12,471 nucleotides of DNA from WVXT01 sp964345635 (GTDB lineage Bacteria > UBA6262 > WVXT01), in contig CAYFRM010000098.1 of assembly GCA_964345635.1 (NCBI GenBank), forward strand, positions 1 through 12,471, in the 5' to 3' direction. The notes beneath the pieces are model-generated. The model was not told the DNA's origin, ran no database searches, and saw only the letters and a program-made list of their open reading frames with translations. Both the position numbers and the translations under genes were made by a program. The first letter of the stretch is position 1. The number at the start of each line of letters is the position of its first letter. This document shows, one piece after another, positions 8,015 through 12,471 of the stretch.

Positions 8015-8101
8015 GGAAGGGTGGCCGAGCGGTTGATGGCGCTGGTCTTGAAAACCAGTTTCCGAGTAATCGGAACGTGAGTTCGAATCTCACCCCTTCC
8101 G
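8015..8101 (+). tRNA. tRNA-Ser, anticodon UGA
   Basis: This is an 87-nt class II tRNA. The acceptor stem GGAAGGG (8015-8021) pairs with CCCTTCC (8094-8100), and G at 8101 is the discriminator base, the one expected for bacterial tRNA-Ser. The anticodon arm is CTGGT-CTTGAAA-ACCAG with anticodon TGA, which reads UCA and probably other UCN codons. A long variable arm (CCGA-GTAA-TCGG) and the T arm GTGAG-TTCGAAT-CTCAC complete the fold. The CCA end is not encoded and must be added by CCA transferase. There is no intron. It follows serS and the small gene on the same strand. Confidence 0.97.
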
Positions 8102-8118
8102 CATGATTCACAGGAAGA

Positions 8119-8216
8119 ATTCGGAGCGAACGAGCGCCGAAGTCATCTGAAGATAAGCGCGGAGCGCGGCAGCGAGTTAGCCGGCTCTGAGGCTCTGGGA
8201 GATAAGGTAAGAGCCG
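8119..8216 (+). other. GC-rich inverted repeats after tRNA-Ser
   Basis: The non-coding stretch after the tRNA holds several short dyads. TTCGG with CCGAA (about 8119-8141) encloses about 12 nt, GCGC-GGA-GCGC lies near 8157, and CGGCTCT (8182-8188) is matched by AGAGCCG (8210-8216). None is followed by a T-run, so I do not call an intrinsic terminator. They could be tRNA 3' processing structure or remains of a repeat element. The base composition is visibly more GC-rich than the promoter region that follows. Confidence 0.3.
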
Positions 8217-8274
8217 AAGAGAGCTCACCCCCTGAGAGCAGTTGATGGCAGAAGAAGAAACAGATGATTTCTGG

Positions 8275-8303
8275 TTGACAGTATTGAATAGTTGTGGTAA
8301 CAT
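8275..8303 (+). promoter_or_regulatory. Sigma70-like promoter for the first kinase/regulator module
   Basis: A perfect -35 box TTGACA (8275-8280) is separated by 17 bp from TAACAT (8298-8303), a good -10 box. Transcription would start near 8310, about 37 nt before the kinase ATG at 8347. The position, at the end of the non-coding gap and directly before the gene, supports it. Confidence 0.7.
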
Positions 8304-8346
8304 AAATTTTGCCTGAGAAAAGCGATTGGTTCTTGGGAGAAGAATA

Positions 8347-9441
8347 ATGACCAAGAAGTCTGAACTACTGGATTTGAAGGAATATAGAGTTTCCGTTGAA
8401 AGAATGGGAGAAGGTCTATGTGTTCTTAATAGAAAGATGGTGCCAATTTTTGTCAATCGTAAAGTGTGTGAAATTACGGGTTACAAGAAGAATGAAATTC
8501 TGGGCAAGAGTTTTGCTCGCTTTCTGATAGGCGAAAGCAAGAATAGAATAAAGACTGAGTTGAAAAAGAGACTCAAGGGTTATCCTTCCCGCTATACCAT
8601 AAAGGTTAGAACAAAGAGAGGAAAGGAATTATTCCTGTCGGTTAGCGGTGTCCCCCGTTTTGACAGAAAAGGCAAATTCAACGGAACTACCGCAATTATT
8701 TCCGATTTTACGGAAAGGAAAAAATTAGAAGATAAGTTAAGAGAACGCACACTGGATCTGGAGAAAGAAATAAATAAGAGAACCAAGTTACTCGTCGATC
8801 TGTATAGAGGAGTGGGAGTTACAGAAGAAAGGAATAGATTGGCGCGGGAGATTCACGATTTTTGTTCTCAGGACCTGGCGACGGCGCTTTTGAAGATTGA
8901 GATTTGTGAGAAAGTTCTGGACAAAGATCCGGAAAAGGTAAGGGCAGAGCTAGGGGAATTGCGAAAGATGCTCAGGAAAAGCATCAAGTTGAACCGGGAT
9001 ATCGTGTACGGGTTGCAGCTACCGAACTTTCACAGAACGGGCTTTGCCACGGTTCTCAGACAGTATTTCAAAGAGTTTTGCAAGAAGACAGGGATTGTAT
9101 GTAACTTGATTATTAGATTGGAGAGAAGTCTCCCCACAAATATACAGGTAGGTGCCTATAGAATTATTCGAGAGGCGATGAATAATGTAAGAAAACACGC
9201 TATGGCAAAGAATGTGGAGGCGAGATTAAAGACTGATAAGCGCGAGAATCTTCGCCTTATCATAAAAGATGATGGGAAAGGGTTCGACTTAAGGAAGGCT
9301 TTGACTAAGAAAAAATATGTCAGGCATTTTGGACTAAAAGGGATGGAAGGACAGGCGGAACTTTTTGGAGGAACGTTCGCTGTTAAGACGGCAAGGGGGA
9401 AGGGGACAGAGATAGATGTAAAAATCCCTCTGAAAAAGTAA
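8347..9441 (+). CDS. Soluble PAS-domain sensor histidine kinase, NarX/DegS type (module 1)
   Basis: This 364-residue kinase should sense a signal through its PAS domain, autophosphorylate and pass the phosphate to the regulator encoded next. Residues about 10-125 form a PAS/PAC domain (GEGLCVLNRKMVPIFVN, ending SDFTERKK). A coiled-coil linker follows (about 122-160). The HisKA_3 dimerisation domain carries the phosphoacceptor His170 in REIHD, with Gln175 kept for likely phosphatase activity. The HATPase domain (about 265-364) has an N box (EAMNNVRKHA), G1 box DDGKGFD and G2 box HFGLKGM. There is no membrane segment, so the protein is cytoplasmic and its signal is internal or diffusible. ATG 8347 is chosen over TTG 8326 because GGGAGA lies 6 nt before it. 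The sequence after His170 (DFCSQD) differs from the usual DSLAQ type seen in the second kinase. Its signal is unknown. Confidence 0.92.
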   Translation: MTKKSELLDLKEYRVSVERMGEGLCVLNRKMVPIFVNRKVCEITGYKKNEILGKSFARFLIGESKNRIKTELKKRLKGYPSRYTIKVRTKRGKELFLSVSGVPRFDRKGKFNGTTAIISDFTERKKLEDKLRERTLDLEKEINKRTKLLVDLYRGVGVTEERNRLAREIHDFCSQDLATALLKIEICEKVLDKDPEKVRAELGELRKMLRKSIKLNRDIVYGLQLPNFHRTGFATVLRQYFKEFCKKTGIVCNLIIRLERSLPTNIQVGAYRIIREAMNNVRKHAMAKNVEARLKTDKRENLRLIIKDDGKGFDLRKALTKKKYVRHFGLKGMEGQAELFGGTFAVKTARGKGTEIDVKIPLKK

Positions 9442-9442
9442 A

Positions 9443-10111
9443 ATGAGTAAGGTTAACCTTAAGAGAATAATTAGAGTTGTCATAGCAGACGACCACGCGC
9501 TGTTCCGGGAAGGTCTGAGAAGAATACTGGAATTTGAAGAGGATATCAAAATAGTGGGAGAAGCCAAGGATGGCGGGGAAACTTTCGAGTTAGCGAGAAG
9601 ATTGAGGCCGGATGTGATTCTCATGGATATCAGCCTGCCCGGGGCAAACGGGATAAGGATTACGCGCCAGATTAAAAGGAGATACCGAAAGCTTTACGTT
9701 ATTATGCTGTCTATGTACGAGGACACGGCACATATCACCGACTCATTTCAGGCAGGCGCTTCGGGCTATGTCGTAAAGACTAGCCCTCCTGGTGAATTGC
9801 TACAAACCATACGTTCCGTATTCAGAGAGGGTGTTTCCATTCCCCCCTCTATAGAGCATAAACTACTAAAGGGGATAAGGAAACCGGATTTTTCGGGTGG
9901 GGCCAAGAAAGTCCATTTGACAAAGAGAGAAGTAAGAGTTCTCAAGTTAGTGGCTTCCGGGAAAACTAATAAAGAGATTGCGAATAAACTCTTCGTGAGT
10001 GAAAAGACGGTTAAGAACCACCTTAACCATATGTATAGAAAACTGGGGGTGAAGAACCGAGCCCAGGCAGTAGTAGAAGGCCTGAAGAGGGATTATATTA
10101 GCGAGGATTAG
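9443..10111 (+). CDS. NarL/FixJ-family response regulator (module 1)
   Basis: This 222-residue regulator is the likely partner of the kinase ending one base upstream. Its receiver domain (about 10-125) has the acidic pair Asp16-Asp17, phosphoacceptor Asp62 in VILMDIS, Ser90, and Lys112 in YVVKT. The C-terminal LuxR-type helix-turn-helix (about 156-215) reads LTKREVRVLKLVASGKTNKE with the recognition part VSEKTVKNHLNHMYRKL. Phosphorylation should favour dimerisation and DNA binding; the targets are unknown. There is no clear Shine-Dalgarno site, so translation is probably coupled to the kinase. The stop is TAG, which shows that UAG does terminate in this genome. It is very similar along its length to the second regulator at 11451-12119. 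Confidence 0.94.
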   Translation: MSKVNLKRIIRVVIADDHALFREGLRRILEFEEDIKIVGEAKDGGETFELARRLRPDVILMDISLPGANGIRITRQIKRRYRKLYVIMLSMYEDTAHITDSFQAGASGYVVKTSPPGELLQTIRSVFREGVSIPPSIEHKLLKGIRKPDFSGGAKKVHLTKREVRVLKLVASGKTNKEIANKLFVSEKTVKNHLNHMYRKLGVKNRAQAVVEGLKRDYISED

Positions 10112-10140
10112 GGCATTTTTGTTTTTTGCCTGTAATCCTC
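10103..10140 (+). other. Stem-loop overlapping the end of the first regulator gene
   Basis: GAGGATTA (10103-10110) pairs perfectly with TAATCCTC (10133-10140), and inside it GGCA (10112-10115) pairs with TGCC (10127-10130). The loop is TTTTTGTTTTT. The left arm includes the stop codon of the regulator gene. No T-run follows, so it is not itself a standard terminator; it may protect the mRNA 3' end or pause polymerase before the terminator 14 nt later. Confidence 0.5.
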
Positions 10141-10153
10141 TAATAAATTGCCC

Positions 10154-10186
10154 AAAAGACCCATTTCTTAATGGGTCTTTTTTTTT
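10154..10186 (+). terminator. Rho-independent terminator after module 1
   Basis: AAAAGACCCATT (10154-10165), loop TCTT, and AATGGGTCTTTT (10170-10181) form a perfect 12-bp stem, followed by further T residues to 10186. It ends the module 1 transcript and separates it from module 2. Because the A-run and T-run are symmetrical, it could also work on the opposite strand, but no converging gene is present there. Confidence 0.93.
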
Positions 10187-10221
10187 GACAAAAAATTTAA
10201 TAAATTTGTTCTTTTGACCCA

Positions 10222-10250
10222 TTGTAAGAATAGTAAAACCGTAGTACAAT
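10222..10250 (+). promoter_or_regulatory. Candidate promoter for module 2
   Basis: TTGTAA (10222-10227), 17 bp, then TACAAT (10245-10250) fits a sigma70-type promoter with one weak -35 position. Transcription would start near 10257, giving a leader of about 95 nt. The spacer contains GAATAGT (10228-10234), which also occurs in the spacer of the module 1 promoter (8286-8292). Confidence 0.5.
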
Positions 10251-10281
10251 CAAAAAAATTATTCTCATAGGAGAGAACCAA

Positions 10282-10332
10282 CTTTCTTACGGAAGGAAGC
10301 CCCAAGGGTACGGCAAGTACAATTATTGGGGG
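10282..10332 (+). promoter_or_regulatory. Structured leader before the second kinase gene
   Basis: Two adjacent hairpins can be drawn. The first is CTTTC-TTAC-GGAAG (10282-10295), with one G-U pair. The second is CCCCAA (10300-10305) with TTGGGG (10326-10331), enclosing an inner GTAC-GGCAA-GTAC stem (10308-10320) across an asymmetric internal loop (GG/AATTA). It ends about 9 nt before the ribosome site AAGGAG at 10341-10346. I cannot match it to a riboswitch class I know. The structure is seen by pairing only; function is inferred from position. Confidence 0.35.
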
Positions 10333-10351
10333 TATTAAGAAAGGAGAAAAG

Positions 10352-11137
10352 ATGGCCGGGGACGTAGTCCGGGGGAAAAACCTGGAGGAGAAAGATAGAG
10401 TATTTTTTGAAAACCTGGGCGAAGGCGTGTGCATTGTGGATAGGAATTTAGTGGTAACTTTTGTAAACGATAAGTTATGCCAGACATCCGGTTACAGCAG
10501 GGATGAGCTTTTGGGTAAGGATATTCGTTCTTTTTTCGACGGGGTGAGTAAGGAGATAATTGAGAATCAGTTTAGAAAGAGGGCCAGACTTAAATCATCC
10601 CATTATGTATTAACGGGGAGTAGGAAGGATGGAAAAGAGGGCTTCTTTTCTGTATGCAGCGTTCCCCTTGTGGACGGAAACAGGAGGTTTGAGGGAGCAA
10701 TGTCAATTATCTCTGATGTTACGGAGAAAAAGAAAGCAGAGAATAAGTTGAAAGAACATACGTTGGAACTGGAGAAACAAGTAGAAGAAAGAACCGGACA
10801 GCTGGTCGAGTTGTATAAAGGGATTACGGCTGCGGAGGAGAGGAACAGATTGGCCCAGGAGATTCATGATAGTTTAGCCCAGACTTTAACCGGTTTACTT
10901 CTGAACATTGAGCTTTGTGAAAGAATTATTGGTCATAATCCGGAAAAGGCAAAGAAAGAACTGGCGAAACTAAAAAGGACGATGGTAAGAAACATTAAAG
11001 CGACGCGGAATGTCATATTTGAGTTACGGCTTCCCAGGTTTCACAGAACGGGCTTCCTTGCCGTCCTGAAGCAGTACCGTGAAGAGTTCGGCAAAAAGTC
11101 GGGGATTGCCTATAGTCTAAATTCCAAGTTGGCATAG
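10352..11137 (+). CDS. PAS histidine kinase (module 2), N-terminal part ending at an in-frame amber codon
   Basis: This frame gives a 261-residue protein with a PAS/PAC domain (about residues 12-127), coiled-coil linker and HisKA_3 domain with phosphoacceptor His172 in QEIHD and the conserved Gln177 (HDSLAQ). It stops at TAG 11135-11137, where the first kinase has Arg260 (codon AGA), just before the ATPase domain. The product would therefore contain the sensor and phosphoacceptor but lack ATP binding. It might be phosphorylated by a paralogous kinase, or the gene may simply be broken, or the TAG may be a sequencing error. The frame continues intact to 11482. The ATG at 10352 is well supported by AAGGAG 5 nt upstream. 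UAG ends the first regulator gene at the expected place, so general reassignment of UAG is unlikely. Confidence 0.85.
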   Translation: MAGDVVRGKNLEEKDRVFFENLGEGVCIVDRNLVVTFVNDKLCQTSGYSRDELLGKDIRSFFDGVSKEIIENQFRKRARLKSSHYVLTGSRKDGKEGFFSVCSVPLVDGNRRFEGAMSIISDVTEKKKAENKLKEHTLELEKQVEERTGQLVELYKGITAAEERNRLAQEIHDSLAQTLTGLLLNIELCERIIGHNPEKAKKELAKLKRTMVRNIKATRNVIFELRLPRFHRTGFLAVLKQYREEFGKKSGIAYSLNSKLA

Positions 11138-11482
11138 AGCTTGCCCACAAAGATACAGGTAGGTGCTTACCGAATTATTCGCGAGGCGATGAACAACGTG
11201 AAGAAACACGCCAGGGCAAAGAGTGTAAGGTTGAAATTAAGGACTGATAAGAGTAGAAAGCTACATATTCTAATAAAGGATGATGGGAATGGATTCGACG
11301 TGGGTAAAGTTTTAAGTCAGGGTAGACGTAATGAAAAATTCGGGCTAATAGGAATGGAGGACGAAGTGGAACTTCTGGGAGGGAGGATCGCTGTGGAAAG
11401 CGTAAAGAAACAGGGGACGAAAATAAAAGTAAGAATTCCGCTGGGAGAATATGAGCAAAGTCGACCTGAAGAAAAAAATTAG
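11138..11482 (+). pseudogene. Detached HATPase domain of the module 2 kinase
   Basis: Directly after the amber codon and in the same frame come about 114 codons for a full HATPase domain: SLPTKIQVGAYRIIREAMNN with the N box, DDGNGFD as G1 box and KFGLIGM as G2 box, closely matching the first kinase. An internal start at TTG 11141 is possible, but there is no Shine-Dalgarno site before it, so separate translation is doubtful without reinitiation or readthrough. The end is longer than in the first kinase: the expected stop is missing and the frame runs 32 bp into the second regulator gene before TAG at 11480-11482. Conservation of all ATP-binding boxes means that the interruption is recent, an error, or tolerated because the pieces work together. 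Confidence 0.75.
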
Positions 11483-12119
11483 AATTCTCATAGCAGATGA
11501 CCATACACTTTTTCGGGAAGGTTTGCGCAAGGTATTGGAGCTTGAGAAGGATATGGAAATAGTGGGAGAAGCCAATGACGGCGCCGAGGCTCTCAGGTTG
11601 GTAGACAGATTGAAGCCAGATGTGATTCTTATGGACATCAGCTTTCGTGGTCCAAACGGAGTAAGGATTACTCGCCAGACTAAGAGGAGATATCGAAAAA
11701 TTCACATTATAATGTTATCTATGTATGAGGATATAGCCCACATCACGGAATCGTTCCAATCAGGCGCTTCCGGTTACGTAATAAAAACTTATGCTTCTGA
11801 CGAGTTAACAAAGACTATCCGTTCTGTAGTTAAAGAAGGGGTTTGCATGCCACCCTTAATCGAGCATAAACTACTAAAAGGCATAAGGAAACCGGACTTT
11901 TTGGGCGGCGCAAAACGCGGCAATCTAACGAAGAGAGAAGTAAGAGTCCTGAAGTTAGTGGCCTTTGGGAATACTAATAAAGAGATTGCAAAGAAGCTCT
12001 TTGTGAGTGAAAAGACGGTTAAAAACCACCTTAATCATATCTATAGGAAACTGGAAGTGAAAAACCGCGCCCAGGCAGTGGTGGAGGGATTGAAGAGAGA
12101 TTATATTGGCCGGGAGTAA
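11451..12119 (+). CDS. NarL/FixJ-family response regulator (module 2)
   Basis: This 222-residue regulator has exactly the same length as the first regulator and no gaps against it. Receiver residues Asp16-Asp17, phosphoacceptor Asp62 (VILMDIS), Ser90 and Lys112 (YVIKT) are all present. The LuxR-type helix-turn-helix starts at LTKREVRVLKLVAFGNTNKE and carries the same recognition helix (VSEKTVKNHLNHIYRKL), so the two regulators probably bind similar or identical DNA sites. The start ATG lies inside the end of the kinase frame, with GGGAG at 11443-11447 only 3 nt upstream. Because the kinase gene is interrupted, this regulator may depend on another kinase for phosphate. Confidence 0.94.
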   Translation: MSKVDLKKKIRILIADDHTLFREGLRKVLELEKDMEIVGEANDGAEALRLVDRLKPDVILMDISFRGPNGVRITRQTKRRYRKIHIIMLSMYEDIAHITESFQSGASGYVIKTYASDELTKTIRSVVKEGVCMPPLIEHKLLKGIRKPDFLGGAKRGNLTKREVRVLKLVAFGNTNKEIAKKLFVSEKTVKNHLNHIYRKLEVKNRAQAVVEGLKRDYIGRE

Positions 12120-12177
12120 TAAGAAAAGTTATGCTGCAGACAATCCATTAAGAACCTCAGACCTACGGGAGGGCAAA

Positions 12178-12471
12178 ATGGCAGAAGAAGACGCTCAAGC
12201 ACAAGACTTGAGAAAGAAATATGAAATTATAGTTAAAAACATTGGTGAAGGCCTGGTCATTTATGATAAGAATATGGTGGTAACTTTTGCCAATGATAAG
12301 CTGTCCAAGATCCTGGGTTACAATAAAGACGAGATTGTGGGCAGGCGAGTTACCTGGTTTTTTACAGGCAAGAGTAAGAAAAAAGTAGAAAAGGAATTGG
12401 AAGGAAGGATGAAGGGCAAAGCGTCTCATTATAATGCAAGGCTGAAAACCAAAAAAGGAAAGGGGCTACTC
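12178..12471 (+). CDS. PAS histidine kinase (module 3), N-terminal part, cut by the window edge
   Basis: The ATG at 12178 follows GGGAGGG by a good spacing and opens a frame that runs 98 codons to the window edge without a stop. The visible part is a PAS domain (NIGEGLVIYDKNMVVTFAND, then GYNKDEIVG) clearly related to the two upstream kinases, so a HisKA_3/HATPase kinase is expected beyond the edge, though this is not seen. Two cysteines shared by kinases 1 and 2 in this region (for example Cys25 and Cys41 of kinase 1) are Val27 and Ser43 here, so ligand or redox behaviour may differ. The 58-bp gap after the second regulator has no terminator or clear promoter, which suggests co-transcription with module 2. 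Confidence 0.85.
   Translation, partial: MAEEDAQAQDLRKKYEIIVKNIGEGLVIYDKNMVVTFANDKLSKILGYNKDEIVGRRVTWFFTGKSKKKVEKELEGRMKGKASHYNARLKTKKGKGLL

Noticed and set aside
8101..8346. Integration scar or attachment site at the tRNA-Ser 3' end
   Set aside because: No direct repeat of the tRNA end and no integrase gene are visible in the window.
10185..10213. TTGACA at 10185-10190 as a -35 box for module 2
   Set aside because: It overlaps the terminator T-tract and has no acceptable -10 box at 16-18 bp; the TTGTAA/TACAAT pair downstream is better.
11135..11137. Genome-wide reassignment of UAG to an amino acid
   Set aside because: Regulator 1 ends with TAG at 10109-10111 at the same place where regulator 2 ends with TAA, and a hairpin and a terminator follow, so UAG acts as a stop.
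11141..11482. Independent gene for the HATPase domain starting at TTG 11141
   Set aside because: There is no Shine-Dalgarno sequence before the TTG, and the codons line up without gap with kinase 1, so this is the remainder of one interrupted gene.
11175..11705. Minus-strand open frame (176 codons) opposite kinase 2 and regulator 2
   Set aside because: The sense strand encodes conserved HATPase and receiver domains, and the antisense frame shows no family features.

Overview
The window is bacterial chromosomal DNA of moderate GC content. The forward-strand gene order is gyrB (3' end), gyrA, archease, rtcB, serS, a small unknown gene, tRNA-Ser(UGA), then three tandem PAS histidine-kinase/response-regulator modules, the third cut off by the window edge. 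The two-subunit gyrase, bacterial-type SerRS, Shine-Dalgarno sites and sigma70-like promoters all point to Bacteria. The GyrB C-terminus, with an extra segment before the QRYKGLGEM motif and an -NLDI end, and the archease/RtcB pair remind me of PVC-superphylum or Omnitrophota-like candidate lineages. That placement is an impression, not an assignment.

Positions 1-8101 are a housekeeping block. gyrB and gyrA are separated by a 316-bp gap that carries a long, decayed palindromic repeat. gyrA is interrupted, directly after the codon for its catalytic tyrosine, by a 443-residue intein with a LAGLIDADG endonuclease domain. Downstream genes are packed with overlaps or a few bases between them: gyrA/archease overlap by 4 bp, and archease, rtcB, serS, the unknown gene and tRNA-Ser follow. 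This places the RNA ligase RtcB and its activator next to seryl-tRNA synthetase and a serine tRNA, which suggests one transcript for RNA repair and serine decoding.

Positions 8102-12471 are a signalling array. Each complete module encodes a soluble PAS-HisKA_3-HATPase kinase (NarX/DegS type, no membrane segment) followed by a NarL/FixJ-type regulator. Module 1 has a strong TTGACA-17-TAACAT promoter and ends at a clear intrinsic terminator. Module 2 has its own candidate promoter and a structured leader. Its kinase gene carries an in-frame amber codon exactly at the junction between the phosphoacceptor and ATPase domains, while the remainder of the frame stays intact. Module 3 starts 58 bp after module 2 without a visible terminator, so modules 2 and 3 may be co-transcribed. 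The modules are clearly duplicates of one another.

The points most worth checking are the GyrA intein, the split kinase inside a paralogous kinase array, the rtcB/serS/tRNA-Ser cluster and the palindromic element between gyrB and gyrA. I did not find CRISPR arrays, insertion sequences or phage genes.
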